Shown here: positions 36,088 through 47,596 of the stretch, one piece after another | How the letters are laid out: the number at the start of each line of letters is the position of its first letter | Numbering within the stretch: position 1 is the first letter of the stretch | The notes under the pieces: generated by a model | What the model saw: only the letters and a program-made list of their open reading frames with translations | Database searches by the model: none | What the model was told of the DNA's origin: nothing | NCBI GenBank assembly: GCA_023053685.1 | Contig: JALIGW010000003.1 | Coordinates: 143,334,508-143,398,507 of the forward strand | Direction of reading: 5' to 3' | DNA: 64,000 nt | Origin: Diadophis punctatus similis | Taxonomy: Eukaryota; Chordata; Lepidosauria; Squamata; Dipsadidae | Program-made: the position numbers and the translations under genes

Positions 36088-36503
36088 CAGGGGTGTCAAA
36101 CTTGATTTCATTGAGGGCCACATCAGGGTTGTATTTGACCTTTGGGGGCCGGGGTGGGCATGGCCAGGGGGGGCATGGCCAGCTTGATGTCACTCATGTC
36201 GGGGCCACATCTGCAAGCAAAAACAGGCCCCTGAGCTCTGTTTTTGGCTGGGATGGCCTCCTGCAATCCTCTGCCAGCAAAAACATGGTCCTCCCGAGCT
36301 CCATTTTCATGGCAGAGGGCTGCAGGAGGCCGTCGCAGCTGAAAGTAGAGCTCGGGTGGGCCACGCACGGCCCTCCCGAACTCTACTTTCACTGGCAGAG
36401 GCACTGCAGGCCGGTCCTTTGCTGTTTCCAGGGCGGCCCTGCGGACCAGATCTAAGCACCCTGTGGGCCAGATTCAGCCCGCGGGCCTTGAGTTTGACAC
36501 CCT
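36088..36503. mobile_element. hAT MITE, CAGGGGTGTCAAACT type
   Basis: Left end CAGGGGTGTCAAACTTGA and right end TTGAGTTTGACACCC with GGGCCACATC/GTGGGCCAGATT subterminal arms, the classic ends of a very widespread hAT MITE group. The target duplication cannot be read because both flanks are microsatellites. Confidence 0.8.
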
Positions 36504-36506
36504 TAA

Positions 36507-36564
<58 letters not shown>

Positions 36565-36602
36565 TCCCTCTCCCCCCCTCTCTCTTCCCTGTCTGTCTGT
36601 CT
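36507..36602. repeat. (CT)n and (CTGT)n tract
   Basis: Pyrimidine dinucleotide repeat ending in CTGT units, to the right of the MITE. Confidence 0.95.
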
Positions 36603-37710
36603 GATTTAAATCAACTTAAAATACCAATCCAAGTTAAATTAGGTACCGTTCATTGTGCAACATATGCCAAATGATTTTTTCCTCTTCCGTCATAATAAAA
36701 CTTACAATGTTGCCAAAATGTTTAAGTAGACCTGGGGAGGGGAATGAGGGAGGGTTACATTCTTTCAATATGTATTTTGTTTTCCCCGCTGCAATTTCCC
36801 TTTCCCCTCTTTCTCTGACTCTGAAAACCTAGTGTTCAAATATCATATAATGCCAGTGTGACCTTTTTTCTGTGGCATGATATAAAATATTCATAGCAAT
36901 ATGTGCATTTTAGTCAGATCTGCTCATAATTTGTATCATCCAGTCCATTAAAGGGGCCACAATTGATTTCAGTCACGGTTCAAAGCTGCCCTGAAATAAT
37001 CACAAAACGATACTATGAAATTACAGGGTTTTTTTAAATGTATGGCAATGTCATGACATTTTATAATTGAGTCCTCTAGTTCTCATAGCTATATCAGAAT
37101 CCATAGGAAATGATGGGGACGGGAGAGAAGAATTGTGTTTTGACAGACACAACAGCATGAGATGTACAAGCGAGATTGTATAAAGTCAGCCATGTAGAAA
37201 GTTATCGGATGTTCCAGTTTGTGCCCCCATGAAATTGGCACAAATCATCTGGATTTGACGTTGGGAAGGTGGTTAGAAGAAACACAAGAGAGAGCAAACA
37301 AGGAGGTAATGGCCACTCAATGATTTAACCTATGTCATAGGGCAAACGTAGATGTCAACAAAGAATCAAATAAAGATGAATGGACTTCTCATGCGACAGT
37401 GCAATGCCTCATTGGGCTCAATTTAATTAAACAGAGAAACTGCTCATATGGAAAGATTAATAGGGCAGAGGCCATATAGTAAACCAGGGCAAAAGTAACA
37501 CCATGTATAGATAGTATTGGACCCCAGCTATGACATGGTGTTACTTTTAAAAAGGCTAAAGAAGCCAACATGGGGAACACAAAGCCAGGTCCTTATTAGA
37601 AAGAAAGTCCTTGCATTTTTGTGATCTGATTTAACTAAGTCACTCTCAGCAAATGAGTTAGGTAATAAGATTGTAACAGTTAAATAGAGTAAATATCTGC
37701 CCCTCCTCAC
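36603..37710. other. Unique sequence, strong conserved-element look at 36830-37030
   Basis: No transposon ends. The 36830-37030 part is repeat-free, contains CCATTAAAGGGGCCACAATT and TTCAAAGCTGCCCTGAAAT, and has the texture of a conserved vertebrate enhancer. No exon recognised. Confidence 0.4.
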
Positions 37711-37797
37711 TTTCCTTCCTTCCTTCCTTCCTTCCTTCCTTCCTTCCTTCCTTCCTTCCTTCCTTCCTTCCTTCCTTCCTTCCTTCCTTCCTTCCTC
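37711..37797. repeat. (TTCC)n microsatellite
   Basis: About 21 TTCC units. Confidence 0.96.
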
Positions 37798-38621
37798 CAC
37801 CTTCAATGCTTCAGCTCATGTGAAACCTTATCTGATTTGTTGTCTTTGATATATTGGGATTGCATCTCAAAATATATACCCGCCATGGCTACTGGTCATA
37901 CCTCTTTTAAATTTTTGGAGTTGTATTATTCCCATCACATCAGTAAAGCTGATTAAGGACCAATCCGATACAACTATAGCTCTTATTATTCTGCATACTG
38001 CAGCCTAAAATATCTGATAAGAAGAACCACAACTTTATTAAAAGCAAGCTACTTAACATAAAAATTCTATAGTTAAGAGTTTTCCTCATTTTTTATTTGG
38101 AACTCTGTTCTAAATAAATACCCCAGTGTCATTGAAATAAAAGATAAACATGCTAAAAAAATCAGAAATATGTAGGAGTTTGCATTGCTAAATAGAACCC
38201 AGAGGAAATTAACTCTTAACCATGTTATTGTTATTGGCCATCTACAATCTTATCTAACTCCTTGACTGGCTCACAGACCTACTCACAGCTTAAGAGTTGA
38301 TGCTAATGAAAATAAAATATCACTAAGCTAACTTCATCTATCCATAACTAACTTCATAAACATAGCCATAAACCCAGGATCTCCAAACTTGGCAACGTTA
38401 AGACTTGTGGACTTCAACTCCCAGAATTCTTCAGCTGGTGTTTTATTTGAACTAAATAATGGACAAGATTGTTCTTTTAGTTAAAAATAAACATTGTGTG
38501 GATTTTAAAAAACTCATTACCGAGCAAAATAATCTATTAATATTCACTGGCCAGAACCTCTTTTTGTGGGAGAGATGGGCAGTTAAGAGGTAAGAAAAAA
38601 TAAGATTTATTTGTTTGTTTG
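37798..38621. other. Unique sequence with a foldback-MITE remnant at 38378-38440
   Basis: GTGGACTTCAACTCCCAGAA and the preceding TCCAAACTTGGCAACGTTAA match the left arm of the foldback MITE at 41575. The rest is unrecognised. Confidence 0.5.
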
Positions 38622-38962
38622 TGTCAGATAGGAATTTTCCTACCAGAAGCGATTTTTGGATCTTGCTTCCTTGAAGTCATTCGTATTTAGAAAATAAAAC
38701 CGAGATTCAAATCTAATTAACAAAATATTTATTTCAGTACAAAAGTAACAAAAATAAATCCTTAATAAACTACATTTTCTCAGCTAATGGATTCACGTCT
38801 GCCTTCGGCAGGCATCGAAGAAGAAAGGGCAGTGGAAGTAGACAAAACTCCTGGAATGCACGCATGCGTAGTAAAACATATCACATGTCTGCTTGATTAT
38901 AAATACAATAAACCTTAGAAAACAGTAGAGATGCACAACTGGCAATTATTCACATCGTGACT
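38622..38962 (-). mobile_element. Solo LTR, same family as 33886
   Basis: It runs TGTCAGATAGGAATTTTCC to CACATCGTGACT and is flanked by GTTTG on both sides (38617-38621 and 38963-38967). That 5-bp duplication is expected for an LTR, though GTTTG repeats locally. On minus it carries AATAAA-type polyadenylation signals near the end. No internal coding region. Confidence 0.65.
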
Positions 38963-38967
38963 GTTTG

Positions 38968-40807
38968 TTTGTTTGTTTTTATATTTTTAGTCAAATATTA
39001 AACATTATGGATGCTTTAATTTGGATACCTGCACTGAGCAGGGAGATGGACTTCACAACTTCTAATATAACTTGAGGTGATAACTTTAAACTGCAGACTG
39101 GTGTTTAAGACTTCCAAGAGATTGAGTAATATGAGTATATTCATTCCTTTGGAGATCTATGGTCAAAATACTCCTGAATAATTCAGCCTACTCATTCCAT
39201 CTTGTGTTAAATGTTTAAGGAGGGTTCTTTTTCCAACATACTATATAAACTGTGTGTATGTACAGACAGTCAGTCAGTCAGTCAGTCAGACAGACAGACA
39301 GACATGAAGGAGCATTGCACATGTATCTGCACTCATCATTTTAAACTTTACAGTAACAAAGGTAAATAATACATATTATCACTGTTACATATGCAAGAAT
39401 AAGAGTTTTTGCCAAGCTCTTACTTGATTCATAATAATAACTGATCCTAGTTGTTATTATAAATATTTTCCCTGCAAGGAAAAAAAACCCCATACTATGA
39501 TAAAGTAGCTAAAGAAATGTTAAAGCTCAGCTACTGGCTCTGAAACAAACCAGAATTGTATTTCTCGGTGTGTCTATTTGTGTGAGAAAATGGAAAACTC
39601 CCCCAATGCCTCTTCCCGTGATAGTGACTATTTCCTAACAGCCTCAAGTGTTTAACATATTGAAACAGTTCATCTTCCTCCAATGAACTTTAATAACTCT
39701 GCCAGGTAAGACAATATGCTCCATACTTCTTCATATTGTCTGATCCTCTCAACATATCTATACTGATCTCCTCATCTGGTCAACTTTACAGCTTCGGTGT
39801 TTAGAGACCACTGAGCACAGTTATTACCATCATCAATAACCTGTCCCACGTTCTCCTTTTCATTTCTAATGCTTTCCCCTTTCCCCCTTCAAAATCTAAT
39901 AATAGCTCTTTGCCATGATCACTGATCAATACGGGCGGGGAGGGGGCACCTGTTCACTTCACTCGACCTGCCCTGCTAAAGGAACATGACAAAGGGACAA
40001 ATATTGTCCTTATCAGCCCCCCAACGATAGTAAATAAAAAAGTGAATCTTGCAACATATCCTTTGGGGTAGGTTTGGCAGAAAGCGACAGATAGCTTTCG
40101 AGACCCAAAACTAATTTCTCTCTATCCCCTTTGCTTCAGGTATGATCATTGGAAACATTAATAAACACAAAGATTTGTTGGCTTTTGCAACAGAAGGCTG
40201 CAGTAGCAAAGACCCGGTCCTGAGAAATGGAGACAGTCATGAAAGCCGAGGGATCTCATATTGATTCCAAAGCTTCAGGGAAACCTAAATAATGGATTGC
40301 GTTTAAACACAAAAATAGAACTTTTGCTGCATTCAGACAGATATCCGTGTTCTACATAGCTTCTCATTCACAGAATCTTCCTCAGTCCTCCTTCCATGTT
40401 ATATCCATGGATACAACTGCCTGTAGCGTACAAGCCCAAGTCTTGTTATCTGTAGGCTATTTTAGTAAATTTAGATGAAAGCAATTTTGGATCAATGGAA
40501 AAGGGGACAGGGATTTGACTTCCAAATATGATGGAATTTTCTGAGAATTTGGGTTGGAGTTCCAATTTCACCAACACGAATGGTCAGATTTTTTAATTGG
40601 GAACCTTGCTATAGGACAACGCATAAGTATTTGTGTCAACATGCCAAGAACGAGAACATAAGACACATGTGGTCAAGCCTTGGCTCATGGGGCATACTTG
40701 AATAACAGTAATCACCATTGGATACCACTACATTCAGGAGCTTAACTACTTTTCCTTACTATGAGATTGATCAGTCAGCTAGGTTGTGGGGAAAGTACTG
40801 CTGTTTC
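38968..40807. other. Unique sequence with a short (CAGT)n(CAGA)n at 39263-39305
   Basis: Apart from the small tetranucleotide repeat no element or exon was recognised. Confidence 0.4.
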
Positions 40808-40903
40808 AGAACAGAACAGAACAGAACAGAACAGAACAGAACAGAACAGAACAGAACAGAACAGAACAGAACAGAACAGAACAGAACAGAACAGAACAGA
40901 ACA
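40808..40903. repeat. (ACAGA)n microsatellite
   Basis: About 19 perfect pentamers; Asn/Arg/Thr/Glu frames are artefacts. Confidence 0.96.
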
Positions 40904-40940
40904 GGAGATTTGTGGAATTACAGGAAGGAACAATGTAACT

Positions 40941-41066
40941 CAGAGGTGGGCAACTATGGCAACTTTACCACCTGCGGACTTCAACTCCCAGAATTCCTGA
41001 GCCAGCCATGTGAATTCTGGGAATTGAAGTCCACAGGTCCACAGTTGCCATAGTTGCCCATCCCTG
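40941..41066. mobile_element. Foldback hAT MITE
   Basis: Ends CAGAGGTGGGCAACTATGGC and its inverse CATAGTTGCCCATCCCTG. The arms meet in the centre at GGACTTCAACTCCCAGAATT versus GAATTCTGGGAATTGAAG. The target duplication is ATGTAACT (40933-40940) and ATTTAACT (41067-41074), one mismatch. It is nearly all inverted repeat. Confidence 0.82.
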
Positions 41067-41074
41067 ATTTAACT

Positions 41075-41311
41075 AATACTCCTCTCTCCCATCCTGATAC
41101 CTCTGAAATTGCTGGATTTGAGCAGGATTTTCCTCAGAAATCTCATCAGAAATTATTGCACTTTTGTGAGTCCAAATTCTGCATTGATAGCAAGGTACAA
41201 ATTTTCCTTCTGGGGTAAAAGTCTGGATCAAGCTGGTGATTTCAATTTTTAAAGGCCTTTTCTCTCTTTGTTGGGCCGAAAAGGGATTTCTCTGCAGAGA
41301 GTACCTTTTAT
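41075..41311. other. Unique sequence
   Basis: Nothing recognised. Confidence 0.3.
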
Positions 41312-41800
41312 AGGTAGTCCTTGACTTACAACAGTTCACTTAGGGGACCATTCAAAGTTACAACGGCACTGGGAAAAAGTGACTTACGACCATTTTCCTC
41401 ACTTATGACCTTTGCAGCATCCCATGGTCATGTGATGAAAATTTGGATGCTTGGCAACTGGTTCATATTTATGATGGTAGCAGTGTCCCAGGGTCATCTG
41501 GTCACCATTTGCAATCTTCTGACAAGCAAAGTAAGCAGGGAAGCCAAATTCACTTAACAACTGTGTTGCTAACTCAGTGTTTCCCAACCTTGGCAACTTG
41601 AAGATGTCTGGACTTCAACTCCCAGAATTCCCCAGCCAGCGTTCGCTGGCTGGAGAATTCTGGGAGTTGAAGTCCAGACATCTTCAAGTTGCCAAGGTTG
41701 GGAAACACTGTGCTAACTTAACAACCGCAATGATTCACTTAACAACTGTGGCAAGAAAGATTGTAAAATTTGGGCAAAAGTCACTGGACTGTCTTATATA
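41312..41800 (+). mobile_element. TAGGTAGTCC-family MITE, with foldback insertion
   Basis: Starts TAGGTAGTCCTTGACTTAC, continues through AAGTTACAACGGCACTGG and TTCTGACAAGCAAAGTAAG, and after the foldback insertion through TTCACTTAACAACTGTGGC. The right terminal repeat is missing. No coding content. Confidence 0.75.
41575..41710. mobile_element. Near-perfect palindromic hAT MITE
   Basis: Starts CAGTGTTTCCCAACCTTGGC and ends with its exact inverse. The 136 bp are an almost perfect palindrome around AGCCAGCG/TTCGCTGGCT. A perfect 8-bp target duplication TGCTAACT lies at 41567-41574 and 41711-41718. It sits within the older MITE. Confidence 0.92.
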
Positions 41801-41888
41801 GCAGCAGAAATTGGAGAGCCACTACAAACATCTGTGGAAGGTCCATGTAATCAATGCAACTGTATGTTGTAAGAGGACATACATTTCT

Positions 41889-42535
41889 CATTTAGAAATG
41901 ATAAAAAAAGAATGATGAGTAAAGATATTAAGTGAGGAGAGGGAGCAATATGGCCTAAAATTAAGAGGCATAAGATATTTTTTTTTTAAATTAAGCTATA
42001 GTGGTTAATTTGGGATAAAATTGGAAATTAAATGGTGGTAGATCCTGGAGACAAAATTAGGTTTTGAGGAGGCAGCATTAGATGAATAGCATATACCCAG
42101 GATAAAGAATTATATGTATAGAAATGATATAAAAATAATGATCTTAGAAGAGGCACCGAGAATTTAAAAGGTATGGAATATGTTATCAGTCTGTTAAATA
42201 TGAGAGGAACGAGGATAAGAATCACTCAGGGAAAGGAAAAGAGGGTGAAAAGAGGAAGTAGAAAGGTAGGGAGGAGAGAAGGAGTGGAGGGAAGTAGGAG
42301 AGGGGAGGGAAGGAGTAAGAAGGTAGAAGGAGGGGATGGAGATAGAGGGAGGGGAGTGTTAAGAGATGAAGGTAAACAGACTGATGAGCAGTGGTATAAA
42401 ATAGGTGCAAAATAGAATATTGATTTATGATTGATTGGATGAAATGTATAATTATCTATGTTATTGACATATTGTAAGGTATATGCATTGATATATGTAT
42501 GGAAATTGTGGAGAAAAAAAATTTTTTTTTAAAAA
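41889..42535 (+). mobile_element. 5'-truncated L1 (3' UTR only)
   Basis: Flanked by an 18-bp perfect direct repeat AAGAGGACATACATTTCT (41871-41888 and 42536-42553), with an A/T-rich tail directly before the right copy. The interior is a long purine-rich stretch (42220-42360) then TGTATGGAAATTGTGG, as in reptile L1 3' UTRs. The Glu/Arg/Gly frame there is not a gene. Confidence 0.8.
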
Positions 42536-42553
42536 AAGAGGACATACATTTCT

Positions 42554-43012
42554 GATATAAAAGTGCATTGTAATATATGATTTCTTCTTTTTCTTTATGC
42601 CCAGTCAGGGGGCACATCAGCTGCAGTTTCTATTTGTTTTTCATACATCTTATAGTTCCCCTCCCTGAAATACAGATAAGTAGAATCTTACCACCACCAC
42701 CACCATTAGGGGGTAAAATGGGTGATATTTCCAGGTGGAACCAGCCAGGAAAGAACTCTATACACACTATAGTTCCTGGTTATGCATATTTGTAATCTGG
42801 CACTTCGAAACAAGGATTAGTCTAAGCAAGAAGTAGAACGGTTTAAAAATGGCATTTCCCTAAAAGGCAATGATATTTCCTTGAAGAAAAGAAGCACAAC
42901 AATTCAAGACATACAGGGCCAAGCTAAAACTTCAACAAACTCATCAGGTAGCAGAAATGATAAACACTCATTTATGCTGCAGCAATAGGAATATGGACCG
43001 TCTTCTGCAAAC
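42554..43012. other. Unique sequence
   Basis: Contains a short (CCA)n. Nothing else recognised. Confidence 0.4.
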
Positions 43013-43250
43013 AATAGCAATAGCAATAGCACTTTTCTTATATACCGCTTCATAGTGCTTTACAGCCCTCTCTAAGCGGTTTACAGAGTTCAGCATATTG
43101 CCCCCAACAATCTGGGTCCTCATTTTACCGACCTCGGAAGGATGGAAGGCTGAGTCAACCTTGAGCCTAGTGAGATTTGAACAGCTGAACTGTTGAACTA
43201 GCAGTCAGCCTGCAATGGCTGCATTTAACCACTGCACCACTTCAGCTCTT
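43013..43250 (-). mobile_element. tRNA-derived SINE
   Basis: On minus the head reads TGGTGCAGTGGTTAAATGCAG-like with an A box, then a B-box-like TTCAAATCTCAC, a GAGTCAGCCTTCCATCCTTC body and a (CTATTG)n tail. Same family as 56506-56695 and 60548-60779. Confidence 0.8.
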
Positions 43251-43740
43251 AACAACTTTTCTCTGGTGCAACTTGTCAAACCTGGTCTATTAATTTCGCT
43301 CATTAAAGAGAACATTGGCAAGATGCATGCATTTAAAAGATCCATGGGCTAAGAAGTCCAGTCCATCATTCCTAGTGAAATGGATGTAAGTTGATTGCCC
43401 TGTAAAATTTATCAGCTAAAAGCACCTCTCAGAATGGAGGTGAAAAACATGATGTCAGCCACATGATCCAGTTTCTTTTTGTTAGGATTTCATTTATTTA
43501 GAATGCCGTTTATCCCATTATTAGTTAAAGGCAGGTTTAATATTCTTTGATTCCTCCTTACCTTGATGACTTGATGCTAGTGCTTACTAAAGTTCTTACA
43601 TATCTGGGATTAGTTTCTTATATTGGGGATCCTTGAGAATATATTCATCTTCTCCACATTTAGCTCCTGGGTTCTTCATTGACTCTGACCATTCTCACCT
43701 TTGAAGCTCATCCTTATTAGAATTGAGGCAAATCTGAAGT
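43251..43740. other. Unique sequence
   Basis: Nothing recognised. Confidence 0.4.
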
Positions 43741-43975
43741 TGTCTATGGAGATTCTCAATCATCCAGATCATGGCTGTCTCAAAGGTGCTTTTTCAAAAT
43801 GAAACATTTTTCAAATGTTTTTCAAAATGTTTCACTTCTCATCCAAGAAGCTTCCTCAGTTCTGCAGAACTGAAGAAGCTTCTTGCATGAGAAGTGAAAG
43901 CTATTCAAAGAAAAAAAACCCAAGAAAGTCTAGTTGCTTTTTGAAAAAAGCACATTTGGGACAAATCTGAAGTTC
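43741..43975. mobile_element. Hammerhead-like repeat, CTGAAGA family, head-to-head arms
   Basis: The plus arm reads CTGAAGA (43870-43876), A, GCTTCT, loop, AGAAGT, GAAA (43896-43899), then GCTATTC. The minus arm (43859 to 43829) reads CTGAGGA, GCTTCT, loop, AGAAGT, GAAAC. The outer parts match the copies at 1669 and 16021 (TGGAGATTCTCAATCATCC; CCAAGAAAGTCTAGTTGC). Stem II is preserved in both arms while the cleavage-side CGTC is lost. Confidence 0.55.
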
Positions 43976-44024
43976 TTCCCTTGTTTTTCCTCCCAGCTCC
44001 ACAATAAGGAGAGGTCAGGCAATT

Positions 44025-44203
44025 AACAGAATAACAGAGTTGGAAGGGACCTTGGAGGTCTTCTAGTCTAACCCCTTGCTCAAGCAGGAGGCCTATACAG
44101 ACAAATGGTTGTCCAGTCTCTTCTTAAAAGCCTCTAGTGATGGAGCACCCACAACTTCTGAAGGCAAGCAGTTCCACTGGTTAATTGTTCTCACTTAAAT
44201 AAT
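44025..44203 (-). mobile_element. CR1 LINE 3' end
   Basis: ACAGAGTTGGAAGGGACCTT, GGAGGTCTTCTAGTCTAACC and GGAGCACCCACAACTTCTG are the reverse of the CR1 3' region. No ORF part of useful length. Confidence 0.85.
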
Positions 44204-44789
44204 TAATATTTAAAAGGAAATAACAGTGAGTATTTCTTATATTTAGTTTTCCCTGATCTCATTGCTAACTTTTAGTATTTTTTGCGCCCTATGTAAATAT
44301 ATCAGAGTCATCTGCAGCATCCAGTGAGTTTGTCCAAATGAGAAAAGCAGTATGGAGCTATTGCAAGCTCTGACATGTGCAACATCACAATGCACATACA
44401 AAAGGGACTAAATTTGTGTTATGTTGCCACAGTGCTGCTTTCATCATTTGGTACACACAGAGAGAGATGCCTCCAGGTATTTTCTCTCTCAGGACTCAAT
44501 TCTATATATGTGATGAAGTGAAGGCCAGAAGCTGCTTGCCCGTAAAAATAGGCCAGATTAGGAAACAGATATTGATAAGGACTACTGGAATTCTTATTGT
44601 AGGATACAGTAAGAGAAACTTGAAATTCTGCCAAAATTTCCTTCTATCCCATCCTATACCTACAGAATCAAGGCAGGTATGGTTCTTGCATACCTTCACC
44701 AACTTTATCGCTGTTTTTCTCTACAGAAGTGGAATTATATTAATATTCAACTAAATAAGAGTTGAACTCTCAGATCATAAAGCAAAACA
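44204..44789. other. Unique sequence
   Basis: Nothing recognised. Confidence 0.4.
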
Positions 44790-45827
44790 TCATCAAAGTT
44801 GGGAGGGACCTTGGAGGTGTTCTAGTCCAACCTCCTGTTCAAACAGAGACCCTATACCATTCCAAACAAATGGCTGTCCAGTCTCTTTTTAAAAGCTTCC
44901 ACTGATGGAGCACCCACAACTTCTGAAGGCAAGCTGTTCCACTGGTTGATTGTTCACTGTCAGGAAATTTCTCCTTAGTTATAGGTTTCTTCTCTCCTTG
45001 ATTAGTTTCCATCCATTGCTTCTTGTCTTGTCTTCTGGTGCTTTGAAAAATAAGCTGACCCCCTCTTCTTTGTGGCAACCCCTCAAATATTGGAACATTG
45101 CTATCATGTCTCCCCTAGTCCTTATTTTCATTAGAGTAGACATACCCAATTCCTGCAACTGTTCTTCATATGTTTTAGCCTCCAGACCCCTAATCAACTT
45201 TGTTGCTCCTCTCTGCACTCTTTCCAGAGTCTCGATATCTTTTTTATTTTGCGGTGACTAAACCTGGATGCAGTATTCCAAGTGTGGTTTTACCAAGGCC
45301 TTATAAAGCAATACTAATACTTCACATGATCTTGATTCTATCTCTCTGTTAAAGCAGCCTAGGATTGCTTTGGCCCTTTTTTTGGCAGCACAGCTGCTGT
45401 CTCATATTTAAGTGATTGTCCACTAGGATTCCAAGATTCCTCTTGCAGTTACTGCTATTGAGCCAGGGTTCACCTAATCTGTATCTGTACATTTGGTTTT
45501 TCTTGCCTAAGTGTAAAACCTTACTTTTCTTTACACTGAATTTCATTTTGTTAAATAGGGCCAAGTGTTAAATCTGTCGAGATCCATCTGGATCTTGGGC
45601 CTATCTTCTGGGGTGTTGGCTATTCCTGTCAGTTTAGTGTCATCCTCAAATTTGATGAGTTCCCCTTCTATTCCCTCATCTAAATTGCATATGAAGATGT
45701 TGAAGAGTAGTGGGCCTAAAACAGAACCTTGGGATACCCTACTGCTTACTTCCCTCCATATAGATGTAGTTCTATTAAGGACTACACCTTAACTGCAGTT
45801 TGTCAGCCAGTTACAAAACCAGTGTCA
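44790..45827 (-). mobile_element. CR1 LINE, 3' third including part of the RT
   Basis: Minus-strand translation gives, in order, GPLLFNIF, DEGIEGELIKFEDDTKLTGI, MKFSVKKSKVLHLGKKNQM, GILVDNHLN, then VQRRATKLIRGLEAKTYEEQ and LQELGMSTLMKIRTRGDMI. This is the reverse transcriptase palm and thumb, and the C-terminus, of CR1 ORF2. The catalytic block reads FEDD rather than the family's FADD, and frameshifts separate the pieces (for example near 45564 and 45220-45340). The 5' part is truncated at about 45827. It is inactive. Confidence 0.88.
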
Positions 45828-46210
45828 AAATTTTCTTTCATTGATTTTTTTTCAACATATCAAAAGAGAATGTCAGATATTCCTTACTTTATTAATTCCA
45901 ATTAATTTATAGCAGTTAAGTAACGTAGGTGAAAGTGAAGCTCTCAAACCTCTCCATTAAGACATGGAACTCTGACTGCTCAGCTGTTCAAAATCTGAGT
46001 CTGAATTACATCTTTTTATCTATATCTGTGAGGCAGAATTAAGTATTGTTTAATGGTCTCTTCATATTTAATGGCTACACCGCAGGTAGGAACTGCATCA
46101 TGCTGAGATCACTGTGTTGGCTAAACGAGGCCTGTGCAAGTAGCTCAGAATTTCATACGTTTTTAAAAGAAAGTCCACACATTTCATCATCAATAGGATT
46201 GCCAAACTGT
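45828..46210. other. Unique sequence
   Basis: Nothing recognised. Confidence 0.4.
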
Positions 46211-46261
<51 letters not shown>

Positions 46262-46294
46262 AGGAAGGAAGGAAGGAAGGAAGGAAGGAAGGAA

Positions 46295-46371
<77 letters not shown>

Positions 46372-46405
46372 GAAGGAAGGAAGGAAGGAAAAAAGAAAGA
46401 AAAAA

Positions 46406-46459
<54 letters not shown>

Positions 46460-46513
46460 AAAAAGGAAGGAAGGAAGGAAGGAAGGAAGGAAGGAAGGAA
46501 GGAAGGAAGGAAG
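46211..46513. repeat. (GAAA)n/(GGAA)n polypurine array
   Basis: 300 bp of alternating AAAG and AAGG blocks on one strand. The 169-residue Lys/Glu/Arg frame and its antisense Ser/Phe/Leu frames are artefacts. It is long enough to form triplex DNA. Confidence 0.96.
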
Positions 46514-46874
46514 ATTTTGCTTAACCAAGAAGTCCCAATTATGCTTGCCAAATGAGTACTACTTATGTGTATTTATTCAGTACTGTTATTTTATAAAGTG
46601 CTGTACAAAATGCATCAATTCTCCACTGAGGGATTCTGAATCAAGAACAATCTATGGTATGTTACAAAGTGAAGGTGATCTGGGAAACCTTGAGGCCCAG
46701 GGATGTTTTTAAGTCACTGGCCTGGAGTGCCAAAAGGTATGGAACACCAACCCTGCCTCTCCTTCTGAATCAGTCAAAAAGCCTCAACTGCAGGAGATGG
46801 TGCCATTAGTCAATGTAGCCTAAGGGCATCATTTGTCAAGTGAGCAGGCCAAAGGCAGAAATGCTCCTAAATGA
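46514..46874. other. Unique sequence
   Basis: Nothing recognised. Confidence 0.35.
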
Positions 46875-46882
46875 CAATAGAG

Positions 46883-47304
46883 CAGTGGTTCCCAACCTGT
46901 GGTACGTGTACCACTAGTGGTACGCGAGGGCCTTCCAGGTGGTACGCGAACACTTTCGGGGTCATGAACGATTTTTAGTTAGTTATTTTTTACTTCACAA
47001 AAATGTTTACTGCCTAACACAAAATAATCTGGCAACGATTTGCAACTATTGCCACACGCCACCCACCTGGTCCCAGCGGCCCGAGAATCCAGTTGCTGGA
47101 TGCGCGGGGCCAAAAAACGAACGGTGACTGTTCTGAACTCGCATTGAGTTGTTGTTTTCGTAGTTGGTTTGCGTGTTCTACTTGTACAATTATGGAAATA
47201 AAGTGATATCTGATCGAATTTAATTTCTCTGGAACCAGGTGGTACGCGGCGACTGTACGGGACCTCCAAGTGGTACTCGATCACAAAAAGGTTGGGAACC
47301 ACTG
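46883..47304. mobile_element. hAT MITE, CAGTGGTTCCCAACC type
   Basis: Ends CAGTGGTTCCCAACC and GGTTGGGAACCACTG are a perfect 15-bp inverted repeat. The perfect 8-bp target duplication CAATAGAG lies at 46875-46882 and 47305-47312. The interior has GGTGGTACGCG units. These termini resemble the Charlie/Zaphod groups of other vertebrates. No transposase. Confidence 0.9.
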
Positions 47305-47312
47305 CAATAGAG

Positions 47313-47596
47313 GACTAGTCAAATGAGATGAGAAGTACTCATGGTAAGTTTTGCAATGAAGTTAAATCAGGAGCAGCACTAGTCTACAGCATAATGGGGT
47401 GAGAGGAAAGCATGGGCTCCTGTTCAGGCTTCCAGGATGTGAAAGTGATGACACACATGTCACAACACCAAAGTGTGATTTGAACAATTACATCACACTA
47501 TCTCCCAGCCCAGGTGCCTATGGGGCACAGGGCTTTGTTAAGCAGCAGGTTAAGTCCCTATATGAGTAAGCAACCCCTACACTTACAATGGAATGG
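47313..47596. other. Unique sequence
   Basis: Nothing recognised. Confidence 0.3.

Noticed and set aside
46046..46555. 169-residue Lys/Glu/Arg frame and its antisense Ser/Phe/Leu frames
   Set aside because: Translation of the GAAA/GGAA polypurine array.
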